From assembly GCF_004404055.1 (NCBI RefSeq), contig NZ_SOHK01000021.1:1-64000 (forward strand): a stretch of DNA of 64,000 bases. Direction: 5' to 3'. Position numbers and translations under genes: made by a program. This DNA is from Cryobacterium ruanii. GTDB lineage: Bacteria; Actinomycetota; Actinomycetes; Actinomycetales; Microbacteriaceae. Positions 25,351 through 35,800 of this stretch are shown here, piece after piece. The first letter of the stretch is position 1, and each line of letters begins with the position of its first letter. Below the pieces are notes generated by a model. The model made no database searches. It had not been told where the DNA came from and worked only from the letters and a program-made list of their open reading frames with translations.

Positions 25351-27708
25351 ATGCCCCATCGCATGAATCTCTCCAAAGACCTTCCACCCACATTGACGGG
25401 GCTGTCGAGTGAAATTCTGCAGGATCTCCAGCAGCTCGCCCGTACGCCCTCCCTGCTGGTGGCCTGCAACTACGGCGGCACGCTCTCGCACCACGTCGCC
25501 TCCGACGTGCCGTCGGTGCTGCTGGCGGAGTCAGCGACCGCGCTCCGCGCCCTCGCGGCCCTGCCGAACACTCATACGGCCGTCATGTCGGGGCGACCGC
25601 TGCGCGACCTCGCCGCGGATTCTCGGCTGCCCCGCGAGGTGCACCTGGTCGGGTCGAACGGCGCCGAATTCGACTCCGAATTTTTCGACGCCCCAGAGCA
25701 TGACGATGACTCCCAGGACGCCGGTGTGGCCCTCGACCGCTTGCGTACCCGGCTCGGCGTCAGCGCAGCCTTCTTCGCCGGCGATGCCGCGAGCGACGAA
25801 ATGGCCATGAACACCCTGCACGGCCCCGACCTCGGCATTCGCATCGGCGACGACGAATCCGTCGCCGCGCACCGCATCAGCGGCCCCGAAAAGCTTGCTC
25901 AGATTTTGGCCCTGCTGTTCGAACTGCGCAAGGACTGGCTGTTCGGCCAGCACGTCGTGGCCATCGAACGCCACTCCATGCTCGGTGACGGCACCTCGAC
26001 CGCCCTCGTTACGCCGGAAGCCCGCATCTGCTGGATGACGCATCCGCTGCCCGACTCCGGCTCGTTGTTCGCCAGTATTCTCGGCAGCGAAGAGGCCGGG
26101 CACTTCTCGATCGAACCGGTGAAGAGAAGCCGCGTGCTCGGCCAGCGTTACGTCGACAACACCATGATCGTCGAAACCCGATGGGCCGACGTCACCGTGA
26201 CCGACTACATCGAGCCCTCACCGCTCGGCATCACCAACCTGGTGCGCAAGCTCACCGGCACCGGGCTGGCCCGCATCGTGTTCGCGCCCCGGCCCGATTA
26301 CGCCGTTGCTTACTTCAATATGCATGCTACCGACGGCATGGTCACCATCACCGGCACCCTCGACCCGATCGTGCTCTCGGCGGCGGGCGTCGAATTCACC
26401 GTCACGAGCGACGGCCGCAACGAAACGGCAACCGCCGTCGTCGACCTCTCGCAGGGCGCTGTCATGCTCAACCTGCGTTGCGGCGATACTGAGCCGTATA
26501 CAGCGGATGCCTCCGGCGAGGCTGCGAGGCGCGGCGCGGTCATGAACGACTCGCGTGCCTGGGTGAATTCCCTGACACTGCCGAGCGTAAAGCCCTCGCT
26601 CGTCGGGCGCTCAGCCCTCGTGCTGCGCGCCCTCTGCTACGAACCGACCGGTGCGGTGCTCGCCGCCTCGACCACCTCCCTGCCCGAGGGGATCGGCGGC
26701 ACCCGCAACTGGGACTACCGCTACTGCTGGTTGCGCGACGGTTCGATGACGGTCAAGGCACTCGTCGACCTCGGCTCGACCGATGAGGCGGACGGGTTTC
26801 TGCGCTGGCTGGCCGGGGTCGTGGACGACAGTCCCGGCGCGCAGTGGTTGCATCCGCTCTACTCGGTCACCGGCTCGTCGCTGTCGACCGAGGCGAGTCT
26901 CGAGTCACTGCCGGGCTACGCCGGCTCCCGGCCGGTGCGCATCGGAAACGCCGCCGACAACCAAGTGCAGATCGACGTGTTCGGACCGGTCGCCGAACTG
27001 ATCGACACGCTCAGCGCCCGGCAGGGAACCCTCTCGGACTTTCAGTGGCACCTGCTCACCGAAATGGTCGACGCCGTCACGAGTCGCTGGCAGGAATCCG
27101 ATCACGGCATCTGGGAGGCCCGGCGCTCGCCGCGGCACCATACCTATACGAAGACCATGTGCTGGGTGACCGTCGACCGCGCCATTCGCACCGCGGTGCG
27201 GCACGGGCGCGACGTGGGCGAGGGCTGGGCCCTGCTCGCCGCCACCATTCGCGAGGAGGTGCTGCGCGAGGGCTGGAGTGAGGAAGCCCAGTCGTACACC
27301 GTGGCCTACGACAGCCCCGACCTCGACGCCGCCGTGCTGCACATCGGTCTGTCAGGCCTTCTTGACGTGACCGACGAGCGTTTTCAGCTGACCGTGAGCG
27401 CGGTGGAGCGCGAGCTGCGCGTGGGGCCGACGGTGTTCCGTTACCGTTATGACGACGGTCTGCCCGGCTTGGAGGGTGGCTTTCACATCTGCACCACCTG
27501 GCTGATCGAGGCCTACGTGCTCACTGGGCGCCTCGACGAGGCCGAAGCCCTGTTCAACCAGCTGATCGCCCTGGCCGGCCCGACCGGTCTGCTCTCCGAG
27601 GAGTTCGACCCGGCCACCGAAACCCATCTGGGCAACCACCCGCAGGCCTACTCGCACCTCGGCTTCATCCGCTGTGCGCAACTGCTCGACGAATGCCGGG
27701 AGAGCTGA
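25351..27708 (+). CDS. GH15 glycoside hydrolase with a degenerate trehalose-phosphatase domain
   Basis: 785 aa. The C-terminal ~600 residues are a GH15 (alpha,alpha)6-barrel of the glucoamylase/trehalase type (NWDYRYCWLRDGSM; GNAADNQVQIDVFGPV; SEEFDPATETHLGNHPQAYSHLGFI). The N-terminal ~195 residues align with trehalose-6-phosphate phosphatase, but motif I, normally DxDGT, reads N40-Y-G-G-T, so both catalytic aspartates are lost, and the cap domain is reduced to about 30 residues (110-140). The GDxxxDE motif remains as GDAASDE. Phosphatase activity is therefore unlikely, while the hydrolase looks intact. Start chosen at 25351 for AAGGA 8 nt upstream. Confidence 0.88.
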   Translation: MPHRMNLSKDLPPTLTGLSSEILQDLQQLARTPSLLVACNYGGTLSHHVASDVPSVLLAESATALRALAALPNTHTAVMSGRPLRDLAADSRLPREVHLVGSNGAEFDSEFFDAPEHDDDSQDAGVALDRLRTRLGVSAAFFAGDAASDEMAMNTLHGPDLGIRIGDDESVAAHRISGPEKLAQILALLFELRKDWLFGQHVVAIERHSMLGDGTSTALVTPEARICWMTHPLPDSGSLFASILGSEEAGHFSIEPVKRSRVLGQRYVDNTMIVETRWADVTVTDYIEPSPLGITNLVRKLTGTGLARIVFAPRPDYAVAYFNMHATDGMVTITGTLDPIVLSAAGVEFTVTSDGRNETATAVVDLSQGAVMLNLRCGDTEPYTADASGEAARRGAVMNDSRAWVNSLTLPSVKPSLVGRSALVLRALCYEPTGAVLAASTTSLPEGIGGTRNWDYRYCWLRDGSMTVKALVDLGSTDEADGFLRWLAGVVDDSPGAQWLHPLYSVTGSSLSTEASLESLPGYAGSRPVRIGNAADNQVQIDVFGPVAELIDTLSARQGTLSDFQWHLLTEMVDAVTSRWQESDHGIWEARRSPRHHTYTKTMCWVTVDRAIRTAVRHGRDVGEGWALLAATIREEVLREGWSEEAQSYTVAYDSPDLDAAVLHIGLSGLLDVTDERFQLTVSAVERELRVGPTVFRYRYDDGLPGLEGGFHICTTWLIEAYVLTGRLDEAEALFNQLIALAGPTGLLSEEFDPATETHLGNHPQAYSHLGFIRCAQLLDECRES

Positions 27709-27758
27709 ATTCGGGCGCGCATTCGCGGGCTTCGTGGGAGTCTGCCGTGAAACGGTGC

Positions 27759-27794
27759 AACACTCTCGGACATGTGTCCGAAAAGTGTTAGTAT
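27759..27794 (+). promoter_or_regulatory. Palindromic operator and -10 box of the TetR gene
   Basis: TCGGACA-TG-TGTCCGA (27766-27781) is a near-perfect 16-bp palindrome, flanked by AACACT (27759-27764) and AGTGTT (27784-27789), a second inverted pair offset by one base. TAGTAT at 27789-27794 is a good -10, so transcription would start almost at the ATG (27801), giving a leaderless mRNA. The operator covers the -35 position, which fits autorepression by the TetR protein. Confidence 0.6.
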
Positions 27795-27800
27795 TGTCTA

Positions 27801-28487
27801 ATGATTTCGCTGACCGCCCCCCGCCTGCCGGCGGGCGCGGTGCAGCTCGATGCTCACGGCGAATCGAAACATGACCCCCGGGCTGAGCGCACCAGGCAGC
27901 TCATTCTCACGGCCATCCGTGCGCTGATCGCCCAGCCGGCGGCAGCCGTTTCGGTGGCCGAGATCGTGCGCCTAGCCGGCATCAGCCGCAGTTCCTTCTA
28001 CGCGCACTTTGCGAGCCTCGACGTGCTCGCAGCCGAGCTGCTGCAGGCGCAGTTCGCCGACATCGGTTCGGCCGGGCTCGACCTGCCGCGGCCGCGCACC
28101 GGCGAGAACGCTGCCCGCATTGGTTATGCCCGCGTCGTCGCGCATATGGTCGAGAATTTTCCCCTATACGCGAGCGTGCTCGAGCTGCCGTTAACGCGCA
28201 GCGCGCACGACCAGATCATCGAGGCGTACGCTACCCGCATGCTCGAGTCGGTGCTCGTCTTCGACGACACAGTGAACGCCGAGTTGGTTACGACCTACAT
28301 TGCCGGCGGCGCCCTCACCCTGATCGGCGCCTGGATGCGCGGTCACCTCGACGTCTCCGACGACGAACTCGTCGACCAGCTCGCGGCGCTGTTGCCCGGC
28401 TGGCTACTCGAATCCCCAATCTCAAGCGCAACGCCGGTTCGCGTTGCATCACCACACAACCCTGAAGGCGCACCTTATGAAGATTGA
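27801..28487 (+). CDS. TetR family transcriptional regulator
   Basis: 228 aa. HTH at about residues 28-75 (RTRQLILTAIRALIAQPAAAVSVAEIVRLAGISRSSFYAHFASLDVLAAEL), followed by an all-helical ligand domain (AGGALTLIGAWMRGHLDVSDDELVDQL) typical of the TetR_C_33-like group. A palindrome overlaps its promoter. No Shine-Dalgarno precedes the ATG, which agrees with a leaderless message. Its last 11 nt overlap the start of carD. Confidence 0.9.
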   Translation: MISLTAPRLPAGAVQLDAHGESKHDPRAERTRQLILTAIRALIAQPAAAVSVAEIVRLAGISRSSFYAHFASLDVLAAELLQAQFADIGSAGLDLPRPRTGENAARIGYARVVAHMVENFPLYASVLELPLTRSAHDQIIEAYATRMLESVLVFDDTVNAELVTTYIAGGALTLIGAWMRGHLDVSDDELVDQLAALLPGWLLESPISSATPVRVASPHNPEGAPYED

Positions 28488-28995
28488 AATCGGCGAAACC
28501 CTGGTCTACCCGCACCACGGAGCGGTAACCATCACTGCTCTCGCGACCCGCACCATCAAGGGTGTCGAGAAGCAGTTCATGACCCTCAACGTGCACACGA
28601 GCGCGCTGACCATTCAGCTGCCGGTCGACAACGTCGAGCTCGTCGGCGTGCGCGACGTCATCGACGCCGCGGGTGTCAGCGCCGTATACGAAATTCTACA
28701 GAACGCCTTCACCGAAGAGCCCGGCAACTGGTCACGCCGCTATAAGGCCAACCAGGAGAAGATGGCCAGCGGCAGCGTCTACCGCGTCAGCGAGGTCGTG
28801 CGCGACCTGTGGCGCCGCGACCAGGACAAGGGTGTCTCTGCCGGCGAAAAGCGGATGCTCGAAAAGGCCCGGCAGATCCTCGTTTCCGAACTCGCGCTGG
28901 CCCAGGGCCTGACCGACCAGGAAGCCGGCGACCTGCTGCTGATCGAGATTCAGAACTACGTCGTCAGCGACGAGCCGGTCGAAGTCACCGTTTAA
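28477..28995 (+). CDS. carD: CarD family transcriptional regulator
   Basis: 172 aa. The N-terminal RNA-polymerase-interaction (Tudor-like) domain starts MKIEIGETLVYPHHGAVTIT, and the C-terminal helical DNA-binding domain has NWSRRYKANQEKMASG and VSEVVRDLWRRDQDKGVSAGEKRMLEKARQILVSELALA. CarD binds the RNAP beta subunit and stabilises open complexes, mainly at rRNA and housekeeping promoters. The internal ATG at 28477 fits the family start and has GAAGG upstream. It overlaps the TetR gene, an unusual partner for carD, and differs from the usual carD-ispD-ispF order. A strong terminator follows. Confidence 0.92.
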   Translation: MKIEIGETLVYPHHGAVTITALATRTIKGVEKQFMTLNVHTSALTIQLPVDNVELVGVRDVIDAAGVSAVYEILQNAFTEEPGNWSRRYKANQEKMASGSVYRVSEVVRDLWRRDQDKGVSAGEKRMLEKARQILVSELALAQGLTDQEAGDLLLIEIQNYVVSDEPVEVTV

Positions 28996-29007
28996 TCTGA
29001 CACCAGA

Positions 29008-29042
29008 GTGCACCCCCGTTCGCCTCGCGCACGGGGGTGCAC
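29008..29042 (+). terminator. Intrinsic terminator after carD
   Basis: GTGCACCCCCGT (29008-29019) and ACGGGGGTGCAC (29031-29042) form a perfect 12-bp stem 13 nt after the carD stop, followed by CTGTTTG. The palindrome also serves the convergent pseudogene on the minus strand. Confidence 0.8.
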
Positions 29043-29087
29043 CTGTTTGAGGTGTTAACGCGGCATCCACTTGAGCGCGCCCGATCG

Positions 29088-29672
29088 CTAGTCCAGTGCG
29101 GCGCAAAGCAGCAGCGCCGGCCATGCGGCGACCGGCACGGCGGCGAGGTAGACCAGGTTGCGACGGGTGAGGGTGATGCCGCCGATGCCGTACCGGGCAC
29201 TGAGCAGCACGGTCAGGCCGGTGATCGGACCGACCGCCTTCGACACTCCCCAGCCGATGCACGCGGCGAGCACGAACGGGGTCGGGTCGGTTCAGCGGAT
29301 GTGCCAGCGCCGCGACGATCGCAAGTGACACTACCGGGTGCACCCCGATGAGCGCCAGCAAAATCATGGTGAGCAGCATCGCCCAGGCGACGGAAACGGT
29401 GAACTCGGACACCGGCAGCGGCAGGTCGAACAGGGGAAGAAGCATCCGCAGACACCGAGGCCGATCAGCACCCCCGCAATGATGCGCTGGCTGCGGTTGA
29501 CCAGTGCCAGGCCCACCGCGGCGGCGGTGATCGTGAGACCGCCCGCCACCAGCGTCGCGTCCGGCAGCGCGACCGACAGCCCGACGGTCAGGATGATGCC
29601 GCTGAGGAGCAGTGCGCAAAGCAGTTGCACTTGTGCCTCCTGAACGGATCGACCGTGTCGTCGGACAAACAT
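29088..29672 (-). pseudogene. Frameshifted polytopic membrane protein gene
   Basis: Three consecutive minus-strand frames give one continuous hydrophobic protein: LLCALLLSGIILTVGLSVAL ... GVLIGLGVCG (29672 to about 29450), then LPLFDLPLPVSEFTVSVAWA ... VSLAIVAALAHPLN (to about 29290), then PFVLAACIGWGVSKAVGPIT ... VYLAAVPVAAWPALLLCAAL (to 29088). The joins near 29450 and 29290 need one-base shifts. I do not recognise the family. It is either a recent pseudogene or affected by two assembly indels. Confidence 0.65.
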
Positions 29673-29899
29673 GTGCTGCTATCCAACCAGCCGCTCGACA
29701 ACTCCCTGTACAGCCCACAACTGGGTCATACGCGTTGGCCTTCAAGCTCGCTACTGTACGAAGAAGCGTTATTTTTTCGCTCGTGGCCTGTCGTGCACTC
29801 TGTCAATTCGACGAATTCTCTGCACCGGCATCCGTCGTCACAGAGCTCCACATCAGCACCCGACGGGGTCGGGTGCTGAGTACCGCAGATAGGTTTCAC

Positions 29900-32800
29900 A
29901 TGAGTGCGCCCATTCCCACGACCATTCGCACGCGTGCAGTTCGAAGCCTCACCCCCGCCGTCCTGGCCCGGTCCGCGGCGCTGGCGATACTGGCCGTCAT
30001 CGCGGCTCCCGTCTTTGCCATGGTCGTCGTGCTGCTGTTCGGCCTGGCCGCTGGGGCGGCGCTGGCGACCACGCCCACCGGTGCCCTGGCCCAGTCCATC
30101 GGTATCAACGTCATCCTCTACGGCTCCGCGGTGCTGGCTGTCCTGGTCGGCGTGCTCGTCATCGCCCAACTGCACTCCGACGCGTACGCCTACGAGAAAC
30201 GGCCGCTTCGCCGTGCCCTCGCCGGAGCCCTAGCGACGCTTCCGCGTCTGCTGGGCGCCCTGGCACTGCTCGTCATCGTCGTTCTCGTCACGCTGCTCGC
30301 ATGGGCGCCGGTCACCGGGGCAGCGCTTGTGCTCGCCGTCGTGCTCCACGTGCGATACCGCCGCGGTGCGCCGGAAGTGCACGTCGGGCGGTCTCGCACC
30401 TCCCCCGGAGTGCGTCGCGCCCTGCTCTGGGCGATCCCCTTCCTTCCCCTGCTGGCGGCACTGGCCGCCCTGATCGCCTTGTTCCCTGCCAGCCTGGCCC
30501 GGCCGTGTACTGTTCGGTCGCTCCTGCGATCAGCAATCGATGGGGTATGCCACCAGAAGCGCTCCCTGCTGCGACTCGTTCTGGTCGTAGCCCCCGTGTC
30601 GGCCGTGCTCACTTGGGGCGGCTCCACCGTATCGTCGGGCGTGCAGGCGGGTGCGACCGAGCCGACTTCCGCCGGGTTCATCGGCGGCACTCTCGTGCTC
30701 GCCTTTGCCCTGGCCGTGCTGCTGATCTTTTCCGGCGCGGCCATCGCGGTGCTCAGCCCGCCCAGTTTGCCCGGCCGAACGGATGCCGCAGTCAGCGCCG
30801 GGCGCGTCGGCCTGCGTTCCCGTTACGCCGACTTTCTGCGCCGTGCCACGCCGGCCATGCGTCGCACGGCCATGGTGACCGTGCTCGCACTGTGCTCGAC
30901 TTTCGTGGCCACACCCGCGTTCGCGACGACAACCACAACGCCGACGACGATGGCCGTCTACGAGCTGAACCAGTCCCGCGTTGGCAGCGACATGACGTTC
31001 CACGTGTACATGACCTCCAACGGCAATCCCGTCACCGTCACCGGAACCGTCGAGGTCTACAGCGGAGCCACCCTGGTGACGACCGTCAATACCGACAACC
31101 TGACCTGGGTCGTCGTGCCGACGGACGGCCTGTCTCCTGGCACAGTCCCGTTACGCTTCGTCTACATTCCAACCGGGCAGTTCGAGCCCTCGGAAGACTC
31201 CATTTCGGTCGATCTGGGCAAGGCGATGACGAGTCTGTACATTATGGCCACGCCCTCGTGGAACGAGTCGATCACGTGGGGAGAAAGCCACTCGATCGAA
31301 GCGTCAGTGACCGGTGAACTCGACGGCCCACGCACCCTGATCGTGCGGGACGGGACCTCCCGCGACAGTCCGATCGCGGCCTCCGCTGATTTCACCGTCA
31401 CGAACGGCGCAGCGACACTCACCCTAGACCTGACGAAAAAGCTCGGCTTTGGAACACACACGTACCGGGCCGAAGTGGTCGGCACCGATACCAGCAATGC
31501 CGCCGGTACCGATGAGTACATGATCAACGTCGACCGTGCTCCCACAACGGTCGCCCTGACCGCCACGCCCGCCACGGTGGGCAGCCCCGTCACCCTCACC
31601 GCCACGGCCAGCTCGTCCGCGACGAACGCGGGGGTCGTGGCCGGGCAGATGAAGTTCTATGTAAACGGCAACGACCTGGGCGCGGTCGCAGTCGACGTAA
31701 ACGGGCAGGCGAGCATCCGATACACCCCGACCACGGTCGTCGACTTCGTCGTTCGTGCCGACTATTCTCAGGTTGCCGCGCCCTATACCCATCTCTGGTC
31801 ATCGAGCGGCGACGTCACGGCGGCGGTCATACCCGCCAACGCGCCGTGGCCTAGCTCTCGCTGGTACGGCGATCTCACGGTCGAAGATTCATGGCTTGAA
31901 CTGAGCTACACGGCCGCGGCCGGTCTGCCTGCGCCGTCGGGCTGGGTGCAGATCGTCGATTCCCGCTACGTGCCGGTGGGGCGTGGGTATCTGGTAGACG
32001 GCGCCCTGAAGATGAAGATTGCCGCCGTCAGTGGGCAGATCTACTACTACGCGCAGTATGAGGGCGATGCGCTCTACCTGGCCCGACAGACGTACCTGCC
32101 TGACCTGGTTGTGGCCTCCTACATACCGGCCCTCGCGGTCACCCTGCCGACCGAACCGCGCATCGGCACGACACTCTCGGTGGGGGTAACGCTGGCCGAC
32201 GTGCCGGTCGGCCTGGTAGAAAGCGTCACCGTGTACGACTCTGTCTACGGCGGCCGCTCGTCGCTCGGAACGATCGCGCTGAATGACGCGGGCACGGGAT
32301 CGCTGGACTGGTCCACCCTGGTGGCTGGCGAGCATCCGATCGTCGTCGAGGTCACCTACACGACCGTGAGCGGCCTAGCGCCGACCGTCTCCGACACCCT
32401 CACGGCCACCGTTCTGCCCGCCGAAGTACCCGACCTGCGGATCACCACTGACACGCCCACGGGCTCGTTGCGCGCCGGAGCACCCGTGCACCTCGTCGTC
32501 ACCGCGCACACCCTCGCCTCGGGAACGCCGGGATTGGCCGCGGGCACCGCAGCGGTCATAGTGGATGCCGCCGGTCGCGGCCTCGGAACGGTCACGCTGG
32601 TCGCCGGTGCCAACGGATTGGTGGGCTCGCTCACGGTGTCAACCCTGCGCGGCGGACTCGCCCAGTTGCATGCCCGAGCGATCTACGGCCCGCTCGACCA
32701 GACTGTGAACGGTGCGGCATTCGACCTGACCCTGGCGGCTCCGACCACCTACCTCTCGGTCAGCGCCGCGCCGGTCACGGCCGGTGGCCTGGCCACCGTG

Positions 32801-35800
32801 ACCGTGACGGCTGCGGTTCCGTTCGGCCTGCCGGGCGAATCCACCCGAATCGTTGCCACGGTCACGGTCGACGACGTCGACTACCCGGTCAATCTGTGGC
32901 GGTCCAACGGCACGGATGCCTTCACCGGCGCCGTTGACGTGCCCACGGCCTCGGCCGGCTGGCTGGCCATGACCGCGACGATGACCGGCGACGGGATCGA
33001 CACCGGGCCGGCCACCGTCTCGACGACGTTCTATGTGGGCAAGCGGTCGACCTACGTCTACGTCATGCCGATTCACAACGCCATTGTCAGCGAATCGCTC
33101 ACCGTGACTCCCGTAATGGGCAGCGTGACGAGCAGCGTCCTGAACGCTGGAACGGTCAGCGTGACGCTGTCGCCGTCCGGCGCAATCTGCGTTGCTGCAC
33201 CCAATGCACCGTGCACCTTCCCGGCCTGGGCCGTGCGCGCGGGGGAGAACGTCGCCGTCGCGCAGTACTCCGGCGACGACCAGTACCTTCCCGCGGAATC
33301 ATCCAACGTCAGCTTTGAGGCTGCCGCGCGTTACAGTATCTTGACGACCAGCTACGACCCGCTGCCTGCACACTGGATTGAAGGTGAACCGGTCACGGTG
33401 AGCTGGGCCGTGACGACTTCGGGCGCCCCCGCCGCGGGCCTGGTGGAGGCGACGATCGGTGCCAACCGGTGCGCTGGTCCGGCACTGGCTGGAAGCTGCG
33501 TCATTGTCGTGCCGAATCGTGTCTGGGGCACGACGGATACCTATCAGCCCTATTCGACGGTGTTTGCGCCCTTCGACGATGCCCCCGCACAGCGACAAGA
33601 CGGCAGGGTCATTACCCGGGCCTGCGTCACAGCGGTCGCCTCGCACGCCTCCCTCGACCTGAGCGAGGCGACGGCGTGCCAGCGCGGGTCGATGCAGGGC
33701 ATTCTGACCGGCAGCATCGTGACGATCACAGCGGATGCCCCGGCCCCCAATTTCGTGCGCACCGGCTGGTGGTTCGAGGGTGCCCAATGGGCTCGCGGAA
33801 GCCACGGCGACGCCACGATCTCGGTGCGTCTGCAGGGCGTGATGCGAGCGTGGCCGCTGACTCAGTACTACCCGCAATGTTTCACCCTGACCCTGAACCC
33901 GAATACCACCACGGCCTACGACCCGGGCCGCCTCGTGTCGTTCACTAAACCCAACTGTGCCAGCCCCGACGGCGCCACCGAGACCGAACTCCGTGAGAAA
34001 GAAGCCGGTGCGCCGCGCTACGCCGCCGGCACGGTGGTGGAGCTCTACGCGATCCACAACACCGAAAACCGGGGAGCAACCAGCTGGGAGCGACCGGCAC
34101 TCGACCTGTTATCCTTCGACGGGGCGCAGCGGGAGGCAGCGAACCCGGCGTTCGCCCACGTCGTGATGGACCAGGACCGCACCGTGACGGCAAAATTCAA
34201 GGTGCGCGACTGTATTTCCATCTCGATGGTGAGCGGCAAGGGCGGCACCGTCGTGGTGCAGTCGTCGAGTCGGCCCGACACTACCGCACACTTCACACCC
34301 TATTCCGGTGCCTGCACGGATGCGTCGGGAACGGCCGGGTACGTGCCCGGCACGCAGCTGACCCTCAAGGCCACCGCAGCTACCGGCACGTTTCTGGCCG
34401 CGTTCTCTGAGGCCGACAACAACTGCTCGTGGGAGGTATCCGGTGCCTGCAAATTCTTCGACCCCGCGTTCAAAATACGTGCCGTAGCGAGCAAGACAAC
34501 ACCTCCAGTGTCGTTGACACAGCAGGTCACGGTGGTGAAGCCCGCTCGATACGGGGCCATCTTCGCCGAGGTGCGCTGCGTGGCGATCACCAGTATTGCT
34601 TCGTCGCCCATCGGAACGTCATATTCCCTGGACACGCGCACTGGCACTCCCGTCAACGTCTCGAACCTGGATCACGACCGTGAAACCGGGTGCGGCGGAA
34701 TCGCTTCGCGCTCGTCGCAAGAAGCAGTCGGTGCCTATTCCATTCACAGCACAACGGACTCCGTGCTCGCAACCGGAACGCTTACCTTCGGCACGACCTA
34801 TACCCAGATCAGTTACGGCCGCAACGGTTCGTCTCATGTCACCTGGAGTACGAGCAATCGCGGCGCTGTTGCGACGGCCGGCGTCGACCGTTCCGGCACG
34901 GGCCCCACCATTGACCTCACCAAGGTCGTCGGCGCCCTGACCATCAACGCCAACTGGTATTCGGACAGCTGTCGGGTACCGGTCGCCCTGCCGCAGGGCG
35001 GCGGAGTCACCATCGTGTCGGACACGGCCGAGCCGTTTTGCATGCCGGGCCAGTGGAGTGAATGGCAATCCGGGTATCTCGACGCACAATTCTCGTTGAA
35101 CGCGCCGAATCTGATGCCGTTCTTCTCGGTCGAAACTCATGACGGGCAGGATTCTCGACTTCAGCCGGCACCGGACGGCAGATCGTACATTCGCATGCAG
35201 CTGGACGTGCCCGACGTCCATACGCTTCGCTTTTACTCGCCGCGCCTGGAATACTGCGCGGAACTGGGACTGTCTGCCAGCGTGCAGGACGACTCCGGCG
35301 CATCCAGCTGGATGCCGCTGGGGACCATGAATAAGATCGTCGCCGACGATGGCGGGTGCCCGCCCGGCTGGGCACGACCCGGGCGCACGGTCGGTATCGG
35401 GTTGACCAGCACGGGCAACTACACCTACTCACAGTTGAACGGTGGGGCGAGCACCGGAGCATCCGTCACCCTGAATTCCCAGGGGGACATCACGCGCCGG
35501 GTGGGGCTGCCGCTTGCCCTGAAGCAGGTCTGTCACACGGTCTCGGTGGGCGAGAACGTGTCGTTGACGACCGTAGCGAACTGTCCGGGTGGGGCGAGCA
35601 ACCGGTATCTTCGGGGAACCGTCGTGCAGGTGCAATTTTCTCCAACGGAGAGCGGCGATTTTCTCAAGTGGACGAACGTCGCCCAGTCGAAGGGCACGAC
35701 GGCATGGGTGATTGCTTCAGAGGACCGCTCGCCGAGTGTCGACATAGCGCGAATCAGCAATGAGGAAATGGCGTTCAATGTGGTCAGCAATCTCGCCCAG

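Noticed and set aside
29612..29899. N-terminal extension of the giant surface protein
   Set aside because: The 96 extra residues have no membrane or domain character, and the conserved-looking start MSAPIPTTIRTRAV begins at 29900.
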